From Bathymodiolus brooksi (Eukaryota; Mollusca; Bivalvia; Mytilida; Modiolidae): a stretch of DNA of 64,000 nt. Positions 11,601 to 20,779 of this stretch are shown in pieces; positions within the stretch are counted from its first letter, which is position 1, and the number at the start of each line of letters is the position of its first letter. Where the stretch lies: assembly GCA_963680875.1 (NCBI GenBank), contig OY804579.1, positions 15,887,506 through 15,951,505 on the forward strand. The letters run 5' to 3'. The notes beneath the pieces are model-generated. The model was given only the letters and a program-made list of their open reading frames with translations. It was not told where the DNA came from and ran no database searches. Both the position numbers and the translations under genes were made by a program.

Positions 11601-14600
11601 GACAGTGGTCAACTCAGTACTAAAATTTATGATAAGCGGGACGACTTCAATTTTAAAATCATAAATTTTCCAAACATGTGCAGCAATATACCAGCTTCTC
11701 CTGCATATGGTGTTTACATCTCGCAATTGATTCGCTATGCAAGGGCCAGTAGCAATTATTCTGATTTCCTGAAACGTCATCTTCATCTGAGAAACAGGCT
11801 ACTGGACCAGGGCTATAAAAAGATTCGCCTTATTCGATCTCTTAAAACGTTTATATTCCGATACCAATATCTTGTCGAAATATATTCCGTCTCTGCAGAA
11901 AAAATTATAAGCGATGCATTTTCATATAGTGAAAATGTATAAAGATAAAGAAGTCGCAAATGTCAAGAATTTTTTTGTCAATGTGTGACGTAAAAGTATT
12001 TTTGACATTTACGTCACCGAATATGGTACTGCTTTGACAACTATTTTACCTATTTTGTTCCTGTATTTAAATACTGTTACAGTGACAGCCGGAACCTTTG
12101 AACCGTAATGAGAGCGGGAGGTTTGGCGCCTTAAAATCTGATTCAACCCACCATTTCTTTAGAAATGCCTGTACCAAGTCAGGGTCATTACGGTTTTCAC
12201 AGTTTTCCGGTTGTTGACTGATTTTGTCTGTTTATATAATTATGAGTTTTGACTTTCCCTTTGTAAGATTGTTCGGAGTTCGGTAATTTTGTTATTACCT
12301 TTATCAATCTTTGCTTTAATTTTTTTCACCTACTTGCCCGAAAGCCAAACTTAGAACAATTTTCTATTTATCTAAGCAAATTCTTTCATAAATTTTCACT
12401 TGTCCGAATCCAGTTTTACTTGTTTCAGGCTTCAGGTAAGTGGGTTAGCTTGAAAACTGTAATGTTACTAACTTAGTGACTCATTCTACACTGTAATGTG
12501 ACTAACTTAGTGACTCATTCTACACTGTAATGTGACTAACTTAGTGACTCATTCTGCACTGTAATGTGACTAACTTAGTGACTCATTCTACACTGTAATG
12601 TGACTAACTTAGTGACTCATTCTACACTGTAATGTGACTAACTTAGTGACTCATTCTACACTGTAATGTGACTAACTTAGTGACTCATTCTACATGGATT
12701 TTAAATATTTTAAAACTTTTTTATTTCATGTGTTTATAATTATGTTTTTTTACAGAAGTGTACAATATGTAAACCAAGGAAAGGCAATGATAAGAAGAGT
12801 AAGGATGGTTACAATGTTAATGGTGCTACAGCAGGATGTGCGTTAACGGCATGTCAAAAAACCTACCATTACTGTTGTGCTTACAGCGATCCTACTGCTA
12901 TAACTAAACGTATGCTTATGAAAAGCAAACACCTAGGACAACAGGTTGTTTTGTACAGGTTCGTATATTGTGAAAAAAAATTATGATTTGATTTATTGTG
13001 TTTAATGCCACTTTTAGCAATATTTCAGCTATATCATGGCGACCAGTTTCAGTGGTGGAAGAAGCCGGAGTACTCGGAGAGAACCACCGACAATGGGCAA
13101 GCAACTGGTAAGCTTTATCACTTGCGGCAGCGAGTCCAATGTACCCTTTTTGTAATTTACAAAACCAGGCGCGAACCCACGCCGTATTGGTGATAGGGTT
13201 GTATGAATTGTTAGGTAATCCAACTACCTAACTCATTGAGCCACGTTACGGAGAAGTTTCTTAATTAAAAACGTATCTTATATTGTTTTTGTCATGTCGG
13301 TTCGTCTCAAATATTTATGCAAAAAACTCCTATAACGTTTTAAATGAGAATTCTTCAAATCTTTTCCTGCTTGCTTTTCACCGAAAGAAGATGTGCATGT
13401 TGTTGTGGAAATTTGATCCGATCATCAGATTTTAAATGTGTAAATCATGATCATTTCCCACCAATATAAGTAATCTGTAACTTCTACGACTAACCATATT
13501 CTACATTTTTTATTGCAACATATTGTTGTACACCAACATATAAACAGCCTTTTCCCAAATTGTGACAATTAAGATATGGCCAATGTTCTGCAGCAAATCA
13601 TGTCTAGATTCAACATTTTTCCTGTGATTCGTAATCACAATTTTTTTTTCTTGACTCATCATATCGGCTAATACATATAGATTATTACATGATATTTTTC
13701 AAAGTTATAGAACAAGAAATTTATTGTTTTAATATGCAAATCCAATAAATGCACTTTTTATGGCACTTTCAATTTATTAAGAGAGGAAATTGGCATTTAA
13801 TAATTTTCTGTGCAAATATTCAATAAAACAGTTTAGTCTGCCTTGTTTGTAAACACAGTTTTCCGGAAATTCACGAAGTGAACTTACGAACTTTGACGGA
13901 AGGGCAAGTAATAACATTCTGGAAGCAGTTAATAAACTTGCTTTATCACCCCGCTTGGGCCATTCTTGTGAAACTGAGTGAAATAAACCTGATTCCTCTG
14001 ATTATTTTAAACAAAACTCGAAAGTTTTATCACAGGGTAAAATTCTAGCTATATTATATCTACAAGTACAATGTATATATGTTATCGACCCATGAAAGTA
14101 TATTGACGTCTGACATCTACCAGGGGCGGATCCAGGATTTCAAGTTAGGTGGGGCGCACTTAAAAATTTTTTTGGGGTATTTCGTGTGAAAAATCACGAT
14201 TTTACGCCAAAAAAATCATATTTTTCCAATTTTAGGGGGGGGGGGGAGGGGGGGCGCGAAATTTTTGGGGTATTTCATGTGAAAAATCACGATTTTACGC
14301 CAAAAAAATCATATTTTTTCCAATTTTAGGGGGGGGGGGGGGCGCGCGCGCCGGATGCGCCCCCCCCCTGAATCCGCCCCTGTCTACCTCTGTCAATATA
14401 CTTTTATTGGATCGATAAAGACATTCACTGACCTTTTCAAAAGGCTATAGTGGTATATTATAAATTTGAATTGTCCAAAGCATTTAATGTTCATCTTTAT
14501 TAATTTTGTAATTAACAGAATATGGTTTTTTTTCAACTAACCATCAATAACGGAATGCCTATCTGAAAAATACTTTGCCATGGACCATTTGAATTGAACA

Positions 14601-17226
14601 ATAATATCTGATGTTATTGTACACAAAGTTTCTGTCATATTTTTAGGTCACATGGCCATAGTCTTGTGATCTTGTCCCCATCACTTGTCATCTGTCATCT
14701 CTTCAGCTCTAGAGGAATCAATTGTATTATTGTAGTATTATCCTCTTGTTTTAATGTTTAACCAGTTGTTAAAAATTATTAATTTATTTAATAAAATTTG
14801 TTCAGGGTCTTTTGCTCTTTAAACCACGAAAAGAAGTTCAGATCAAATAAATGTAAGTATTGTTGTACCCAATCAAGCATGTGATTATAGGTGTATATTT
14901 AAACCCATATTAGAAGAAATTCTGTTAATATTCTGTCATGTTTAATTTCTCACCTGATTGTGATAAGAATTAACATGCTACATGTACTTTGTCATCAATT
15001 AAAAAACTAATAGTAATAATGCAAACTATTTCATTTGAATTTTGATATTTCTCCATTATTGATAATTAAATGTTTCTTTATTTTCATGTGCTTGCTCAGG
15101 CTTGCTATTGATTTTTTTCTTCTGAAAACTGGGGCCTAGAGATTAACATAGAATGCAATATAGAAAATGTCAAAAATGTCATGCATCATTATTCAGATAC
15201 ATGTATGTTGATTCAAGTTTGGACAATTTAAGGCCCAAAAGTATATGGTTTCCTAATGCCTCTGTGGTATTATGGTAAACATGTTTGACAATGCAGTAGA
15301 TCTTTGGTTCTTTGCCTAGGTGGGTTAAACGAAAGACTATATAAAATTGATATTTTCTATTCTCTGCTAAGCGTACATCATTAAGGAGTAAGAGGACTGG
15401 TTGACTTGGAATCTTGATGATGTGTCTAAGTGGAGCGATATGTCTACACGTGGACTGTTGCCTCAGTAAGATAGGACTATGAAAATTCTACTTGGCGTGT
15501 TGATCGAGTATATAGCAGACGTCATTATTATCAAAAAGTAACTCGTTGCAGACATTGTATGGCTGAACATGTGCAATCAGTGCCTATCACCACTAACGTT
15601 GCGAGACCGAACCCCGTTCATGGCAAGGTGTACTCGATACAACATTATGTGATAAAGTTTGTCAGTGACTTGCAACAGGTCGGTGGTTTTTTCTGGGTAC
15701 TCCAATTTCCTACACCAATGAAACTGACTGGCACGATATAACTGAAATATTGTTGAAAGTGGCATTAAACACCATAACCCTAACCCCCTTGAAATGCTGC
15801 CCACATGGCATTAAGCAGCAATCATTCACTATATTGTCTCTAAGCCGTTGTATTCTAAATATTAATGTAGTCTGCAATGGAAAAATGTTCAAAATTCTTA
15901 AGATCCAAGAATGAAAATGCAATTCTATTTTGTATGAAGCAACATTGTGATTTGAAGATGAATTTGTTTTACCAATGAATGTCCCAGGGTCCATTGGGTT
16001 CAAGTTCTGGGAAATGGAAATTTAACATGCATATACTATGATAGGCAATAGCATAAATCATTTTTATCAGTAGGAGAGCAATACAGGCTCATGTGAACCG
16101 CTACTTAAAATTGTATTTTCTTAATTATGAATTAGTGTACTAGTATACAGAACTTTTAAGGGGTTTTAGAACTGCATTGTCCTTATTAACCCTCAGTAAA
16201 AATATTGTCAAACAAAATATTTACAAAGATAATGTCTGTGTTTTTAAAGGAAGTGTATCAGAGTTTGATCTAAGTGAGCTATGCAGACTCATGTCATCAT
16301 CTAATAGTTTATACTATTCTTTCAATGAAAAACACCTAAAAGAGTTGCCAAAGTTGTTTTTTATTTGTTACAAAGAAAGATTTGTATGCTGAAGTTTATT
16401 TTTTTCAGCTAAGCTTTGTCACCTCTTCCTATCAGGGAGAACTTCATCTTCAGATTCTTCCTCTGAGGATGAAGATGATAATGAAGATGAAGAAGAAGAT
16501 GATGATGCTGAAGATGAAGATTATAATAAAGATGAAGAAGAAGATGATGATGCTGAAGATGAAGAAGAAGATGACGATGCTGAAGATGAAGATTATAATG
16601 AAGATAAAGAAGAAGATGATGATGCTGAAGTTGAAGATTATAGGGAAGATGAAGAAGAAGATGATGATGCTGAAGATGATGAAGAAGATGACGGTGAGGA
16701 GGAAGATGATATGTGTAGCTCTGACAATGAAGGAAGTAATCACAATAGTGTGGATACACAGGACAATAATGATGAGTTTGGATTGATGTTTGACGATGAA
16801 GACGATGATGATGAAGATGATATTACTGATGATCTATCCCCTCAGCTTCAAGTACTGAATGACAATAAGAGTGATGAAGACCAGTATGACAATAGGAGTG
16901 ATGAAGACCAGAATGACAATAGGAGTGATGAAGACCAGAATGAACCTTTAGCAATTGACAACAATTCGAAAAAACAGTTGGCTACAAGTAATCGAAGACT
17001 TGATAGAACACCAGATACTCCTAATTCTATCAAAGTCAAGGCACAAATAAATTATGATCGAAAGTCAAAGAATTCAACTGAAGAAAAGAGAGGAATGAAA
17101 AGAAGATGTCGTTCTAAACTAAGGAATGATGACTCATCTGATGATGATATAATTACTACACCAGACAATAGAAATAGGCCAAAACGAAGGTGCACCAAAA
17201 ATACTGATGACGTCAGTAGATACTAA
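8574..17226 (+). CDS. ePHD zinc-finger protein with acidic tail, copy A (5 exons)
   Basis: Exons 8,574-8,696, 10,020-10,115, 12,756-12,958, 14,806-14,852 and 16,409-17,226 join in frame across GT-AG introns into about 428 residues. Exons 1-4 make one extended PHD finger of PHF6/PHF11 type: C6xxC9, C21 and HHKC (37-40); then GGF..(L)..EIKRG; then CxxC, AGC, C....HYCC; then FCSLNH. In that family ePHD domains are nuclear and bind DNA or chromatin; a role here is inference. Exon 5 encodes a Ser/Asp/Glu tail with basic clusters (KRRCRSK, RPKRRC) that could be nuclear signals. The ATG directly follows an acceptor, so an upstream non-coding or coding exon is missing from this model. Compared with copy B the tail is cut short at 17,213 by a rearrangement, giving an early stop. 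Confidence 0.82.
8697..9091 (+). other. Intron 1, first part
   Basis: Nearly identical to copy B over its first ~205 bases (5 differences by eye). It includes an R1 head fragment near 8,905-8,945. Confidence 0.6.
9092..9358 (-). mobile_element. Truncated 3' tail of the Penelope-like element
   Basis: This is the reverse complement of about 12,030-12,300, the 3' end of the Penelope-like insertion, and it resembles 25,484-25,770. It starts with TAACAAAATTACCGAACTCC and ends in TAGTTGTCAAAGC. Copy B lacks it. It is a short 5'-truncated copy in intron 1. Confidence 0.8.
9359..9455 (+). mobile_element. SINE tail fragment
   Basis: CCACCAGTAAAACTGAC, GATATAACTGAAGTATTGTT and GAAAGTGGTGTTAA are the 3' domain of the molluscan-type SINE also seen at 15.7, 27.1 and 56.5 kb. 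Shared with copy B (51,500-51,595). Confidence 0.65.
10020..10115 (+). CDS. ePHD gene A, exon 2
   Basis: 32 codons, phase 0 at both ends. Acceptor ATATTCCAG, donor GTAAGG. Encodes the linker with FGGF and EEIKRG, characteristic of ePHD proteins. Confidence 0.8.
10116..11020 (+). other. Intron 2, host part
   Basis: Collinear with copy B 52,267-53,170. No additional exon was found. The last bases (10,917-11,020) supply the start codon of the chimeric reverse-transcriptase ORF. Confidence 0.6.
10917..11942 (+). pseudogene. Reverse transcriptase fragment, fused ORF (Penelope-like)
   Basis: Residues 1-35 come from host intron DNA, shown by the matching bases in copy B. Retroelement sequence starts near residue 36. 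RT motifs: [12 protein letters not shown] with the first catalytic Asp (D52), [16 protein letters not shown] from residue 137, YIDD with D184-D185, then a SFLDFYLEF thumb-proximal segment and a [12 protein letters not shown] region. It matches the layout of Penelope-like reverse transcriptases, which join telomerase in phylogeny; the family call is from motifs only. The palm N-terminal part and any endonuclease are missing, so it cannot move on its own. Confidence 0.78.
11021..12303 (+). mobile_element. 5'-truncated Penelope-like retroelement
   Basis: Absent from copy B, which runs from GCAGAT straight to GTCAATCTTTGC after a few bases. It contains the C-terminal reverse-transcriptase region and a ~360-base 3' untranslated part ending in CGGTAATTTTGTTATTACC. 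The 3' part is also found inverted at 9,092 and 25,484. No endonuclease (GIY-YIG) is visible. The left end was cut just before RT motif A. Confidence 0.75.
12460..12695. repeat. 34-bp minisatellite, 7 units, in intron 2
   Basis: The unit contains GTAATGTGACTAACTTAGTG and ACTCATTCTACACT. Copy B has the same count of seven (53,336-53,570). It ends 60 bases before the exon 3 acceptor. Confidence 0.9.
12756..12958 (+). CDS. ePHD gene A, exon 3
   Basis: 67 codons plus two bases. Acceptor TTTTTTACAG, donor after TGTACAG. Encodes CxxC, GATAGC, C and the HYCC group of the ePHD. Compared with copy B, 11 codons differ in amino acid and one is silent. Confidence 0.82.
12996..13251 (-). mobile_element. 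Full tRNA-derived SINE (minus)
   Basis: Read on the minus strand it starts CCGTAACGTGGCTCAATGAG (A-box-like), has a B-box-like GGGTTCGCGCC, and ends with the SINE tail CCATGATATAGCTGAAATAT and GTGGCATTAAACAC. It lies 38 bases after exon 3 and is also in copy B (53,878-54,135), so it is older than the duplication. Confidence 0.8.
13252..14115 (+). other. Intron 3, no extra feature
   Basis: AT-rich and collinear with copy B except for B's 168-base insertion opposite ~13,700. No coding potential was seen. Confidence 0.6.
14121..14382. mobile_element. 262-bp MITE, CAGGGGCGGATCC ends, G-rich core
   Basis: The ends CAGGGGCGGATCCAGGATTT and AATCCGCCCCTG are inverted repeats. TCTAC is duplicated on both sides (14,116-14,120 and 14,383-14,387), and copy B has a single TTCTACCTCTG. 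The interior is two ~105-bp direct units, each ending in a run of ten or more G. This end sequence is common among small DNA transposons; the superfamily is uncertain because the visible target duplication is only 5 bp. Confidence 0.82.
14806..14852 (+). CDS. ePHD gene A, exon 4
   Basis: 47 bases: one base completes an Arg codon, then [15 protein letters not shown], then one base of the next codon. FCxxxH provides the last zinc ligands. Acceptor TTCAG, donor GTAAGT. Confidence 0.75.
14853..15259 (+). other. Intron 4, first part
   Basis: Collinear with copy B; no extra exon seen. Confidence 0.5.
15260..15530 (+). mobile_element. SINE of the 21.6-kb type, diverged
   Basis: A tRNA-like head (GTGGTATTATGGTAAACATG) is followed by the body TCTAAGTGGAGCGATATGTC, ACGTGGACTGTTGCCTCAGT and TTGGCGTGTTGATC. 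Related copies lie at 21,600, 45,942 (minus) and 56,038. Confidence 0.7.
15575..15790 (+). mobile_element. SINE with molluscan-type tail
   Basis: It contains TTTGTCAGTGACTTGCAACA, GGTCGGTGG, CCAATGAAACTGACTGGCAC and GAAAGTGGCATTAAACACC. The copy at 56,357 in B is nearly identical. Confidence 0.75.
16409..17226 (+). CDS. ePHD gene A, exon 5 (acidic tail)
   Basis: The acceptor TTTTTTTCAG is at 16,399-16,408. The frame set by exon 4 reads [12 protein letters not shown], a long Asp/Glu tract, three [12 protein letters not shown] repeats, and basic clusters, then stops at 17,224-17,226. The correct frame is the acidic one; a Lys/Met frame and its complement are also open, only because the DNA is a GAA/GAT repeat. 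Copy B continues beyond the A breakpoint at AATACTG. Confidence 0.8.
16462..16707 (+). repeat. GAT/GAA codon-repeat expansion
   Basis: The tract encodes units like [10 protein letters not shown]. From the exon start to the MCxSD Met, A has 100 codons and B has 33, a difference of 67 codons in this acidic tract. Confidence 0.85.
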
Positions 17227-17339
17227 CAACAACGTTCAACACTAGGTGTCAGACTAGATGGTCCAGTAGGGCTTGTTTCTAAAGTTTATATCTATGATAC
17301 ACATTCAAATATTTTTGCTATCAACCGTTAGGAAAAGTT
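17227..17339. other. Sequence past the duplication breakpoint
   Basis: Unrelated to copy B; no feature. Confidence 0.4.
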
Positions 17340-17640
17340 TTAAGATGCCAACGGGGTGCATAGAAGCCGTAAATCGACAAAATGCAGACAAAACAAAGAC
17401 CAAAAAGAAAAACAAGAAGCAAAAATACAATGTTCCACAAAACACTGCACAGAAAACCAAACATTGAGATACAGGAATTTCAATGAAAAAACAACGGTGA
17501 ACTCAGGTCCTCCAGAAGGTTTAGCAGTTCCAGCTCCATTAGTGACCCCGTCGTTTTACTCTTGTTAACAATCCGATGATACGTCATGAAGATGAAAAGA
17601 CGAGGTGATTGTGACTATGACAAACGGAACATATCCGTGG
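17340..17640 (+). repeat. R1 dispersed repeat, diverged
   Basis: AGATGCCAACGGGG is the R1 head. AACACTGCACAGAAAACCAA, CGGTGAACTCAGG and TTAGCAGTTCC follow in R1 order. Its 3' end (GACAAACGGAACATATCCGT) runs without a break into the 48-bp array. Confidence 0.75.
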
Positions 17641-18313
17641 TCATCTAAGACACAAATATTCAGTAATGGTTACCCAAGGTGACCGTGGTCATCTAAGACA
17701 CAAATATTCAGTAACGGTTACCCAAGGTGACCGTGGTCATCTAAGACACAAATATTCAATAACGGTTACCCAAGGTGATCGTGGTCATCTAAGACACACA
17801 TATTCAGTAACGGCTACCCAAGGTGACCGTGGTCATTTAAGACACAGATATTCAGTAACGGTTACCCAAGGTGACCGTGGTCATCTAAGACACAGATATT
17901 CAGTAACGGTTACCCAAGGTGACCGTGACCATCTAAGACACCGATATTCAGTATCAGTTACCCAAGGTGACCGTGGTCATCTAAGACAAAGATATTCAGT
18001 AACGGTCACCCAAGGTGACCATGGTCATCTAAGACACAGATATTTAGTAACGGTTACCCAAGGTGACAGTGGTCATCTAAGACACAGATATTCAGTAACG
18101 ATTACTCAAGGTGACCGTGGTTATCTAAGACACAGATATTCAGCAACCTTTACCCAAGGTGACCGTGGTCATCTAAGAAACAGATATTCAGTAACGGTTA
18201 ACCAAGGTGACCGTGGTCATCTAAGACACAAATATTCAGTAACGGTTACCCAAGGTGACCGTGGTCATCTAAGACACAAATATTCAGTAAGGGTTACCCA
18301 AGGTGACTGTGAT
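17638..18313. repeat. 48-bp tandem array, ~14 units
   Basis: The unit contains GTTACCCAAGGTGACCGTGG and CATCTAAGACACAGATATTC. Because 48 is a multiple of three, a 224-codon ORF (17,666-18,340, VTQGDRGHLRHRYS repeats) runs through it. I see no start context, splice site or homology that would make it a gene. Confidence 0.95.
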
Positions 18314-18920
18314 ATTTTCGAAGTTATGACTTCAACTTAGCCACCAGGCACACTTGGTTCAGTAGCTTCCTCATCAGCAGCAACCGTCTACCAGGGGATT
18401 TCTGATTTGGACCACAAGCCCTTGAGTGCCATATCAACTCCATATGCAAGTGCTGCTGGAATGTTGCTACATATAAATGGTCAGTTATAGCTGACATGAC
18501 GCTATGTGATCAAGTTTTTAAGTATCGTACGGAGTGGTGTTTGTTTTCCACAGGTATTCCTGTTCTTGCACAAATACAACCGTTGTATTAATGGCTAATG
18601 AGACAAAGATGAACTACCAAATAGTGTATAGGAAACAAATAGTTTGTGAAAAATCAAATACAAGTAAAATAACAATGACTTCGATATAGTCATGTTCTCC
18701 TAATGTATTATTTTATTAATTTCACACACCAGGCAGTCGTTGTTTCCAATAGGATATTGTATTATGAGTAAAAAATGGAGTATTCAGAACTTATCCCTAA
18801 AATAACATATCAACTGAAATACGCAGGCATGTACTATAAAGTAATAATCAAACAAAAACAATATCCACAGAATAGTTCCAAAGTCACATCGGAAAACCTT
18901 ACGTTAAGTTAATATATATC
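18314..18920. other. Non-coding; possible remnant of a longer R1-type element
   Basis: On the minus strand 18,360-18,500 has a coding-like look (IPAALAYGVDMALKGLW), but the frame is broken by stops. Nothing else seen. Confidence 0.3.
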
Positions 18921-19925
18921 ATGCCCATCTGGTACATATAGCTTCATTGGTACCTGATGTTTATCATTCCATGCCTATTTAGCACATATGATTTCACTGG
19001 TACATAAAGTTTATTATGCCATGTACATCTGCCAAATACGTCTTTATTGGTACATGAAATTATTTATACCATGCTTATATGATACATACGACTTTATTGG
19101 TGCATGAAATTATTTATACCATGCTTATCTGTTACATACGACTTTATTGGTACATGAAATTAGTTATACCATGCTTATATGTTACATACGACTTTATTGG
19201 TACATGAAATTATTTATACCATGCTTATCTGTTACATACGACTTTATTGGTGCATGAAATTATTTATACCATGCTTATCTGTTACATACGACTTTATTGG
19301 TACATGAAATTAGTTATACCATGCTTATATGTTACATACGACTTTATTGGTACATGAAATTATTTATACCATGCTTATCTGTTACACACGACTTTATTGG
19401 TACATGAAATTATTTATACCATGCTTATCTGTTACATACGACTTTATTGGTACATGAAATTATTCATACCATGCTTATCTGTTACATACGACTTTATTGG
19501 TACATGCAATTAATTATACCATGCTCATCTGTTACATACGACTTTATTGGTACATGAAATTATTCATACCATGCTTATCTGTTACATACGACTTTATTGG
19601 TACATGCAATTAATTATACCATGCTCATCTGTTACATACGACTTTCTTGGTACATGATCTGTTAAATACGACTTTATTGGTACATGATCTGTTACATACG
19701 ACTTTATTGGTACATGATCTGTTACATACGACTTTATTGGTACATGATCTGTTACAAACGACTTTATTGGTACACGATCTGTTACATACGACTTTATTGG
19801 TACACGATCTGTTACATACGACTTTATTGGTACATGATCTGTTACATACGACTTTATTGGTACATGATCTGTTACATACGACATTATTGGTACATGATCT
19901 GTTACATACGACTTTATTGGTACAT
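18921..19925. repeat. Tandem array switching from 50-bp to 30-bp units
   Basis: To about 19,655 the unit is 50 bp (TACATGAAATTATTTATACC, ATGCTTATCT, GTTACATACG, ACTTTATTGG), ~14 copies. After that the unit is 30 bp, because the middle 20 bases are gone (TACATG joined to ATCTGTTACATACG), ~9 copies. The periodic ORFs on both strands are by-products. Confidence 0.95.
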
Positions 19926-20779
19926 TAAGTTTATCTTTGTTTTTGTATAGTTGACTTATATTTATGTCATGTGTTTGCTATTCATGAAAATTGTTAATTT
20001 CATAAATTAAATAATTTGAGTGGATATGTGTGTCTCCCAGAAGTAAATAAACATACGTATATGCTGTATCCATGTTGCTTTGTTGTGTTTAAATGTTTTA
20101 TTAACTTCGGCATTCTACATTCGTATTGATACTGAACTGATAATGTACAATTAATCAAAATGGTAATTACACGGGAAATGACCTTAAACATGTCTCTTTT
20201 GTGAAATATTATGTTGACAAATCTGTTCGATTTCATTTAATTATCAGCCAACATCTGTTGTAGAATTCCTACATCTATGAGGAATTATAATTACATATCA
20301 GGTGCATATTTGAGTAAGTAGTATGGTTATTGAAGACGTTATCTGGCATTACAATGGAAATATCGGATTATTAATATAATGCGGAATATCTTGTTAGTTC
20401 ACTATATATCCCCGGTCTATTCATTGATTTTATTCCGAGAAATTAACAGAACATTTCATTGTTTCCTCCAATTATACTGGCATTTCATATCCCTTCATAG
20501 TATTGCAGTCCTAATCGATCAACTTTATTTACATTTAAGGGAAAGTCAATTAAAGCTTCAATAACAGAAGAGGTTTTAAGAAAGTTCCTATCTTGATTGA
20601 AAACAGAATGATAATACAACGGATTAGTGGCCTTGAAGCAACGTAATTGTCAATAATGATGAAGTCTTTGTACATGTGTATGCTATATATATGTCTTAAT
20701 AAAACCTGATTCGTGATGTTAATACAATGGGATGTTGACCTTGAATCAATTTTATTGTTCATTACAATGTATGCCATCT
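19926..20779. other. Intergenic, no recognised feature
   Basis: AT-rich with short random ORFs only. Confidence 0.5.

Larger units (their letters stand above)
3765..17213 (+). repeat. Segmental duplication, copy A
   Basis: From the TTCTACAGGATTCACTT motif near 3,790 up to AATACTG at 17,207-17,213 the sequence aligns collinearly with 48,361-63,723 (copy B), including exons, introns, SINEs and minisatellites. Differences are point changes and discrete insertions: in A, piggyBac, a Penelope-like element, a retro-tail, a 262-bp MITE and about 320 bp at 4,988-5,307; in B, three foldbacks and a 6-kb Helentron-like block. After 17,213 copy A passes into unrelated DNA inside the last coding exon. 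Confidence 0.9.

Noticed and set aside
16177..16392. ORF before exon 5, seen in both copies
   Set aside because: Copy B has an indel that changes its N-terminal part, and it lies inside intron 4 directly before the acceptor; no domain.
16382..16786. Lys/Met-rich ORF and its minus-strand partners
   Set aside because: Out of frame with exon 4; the spliced frame gives the acidic tail shared with copy B.
17666..18340. 224-codon ORF of VTQGDRGHLRHRYS repeats
   Set aside because: It follows a 48-bp tandem array derived from R1; the period alone keeps the frame open, and no gene signals accompany it.
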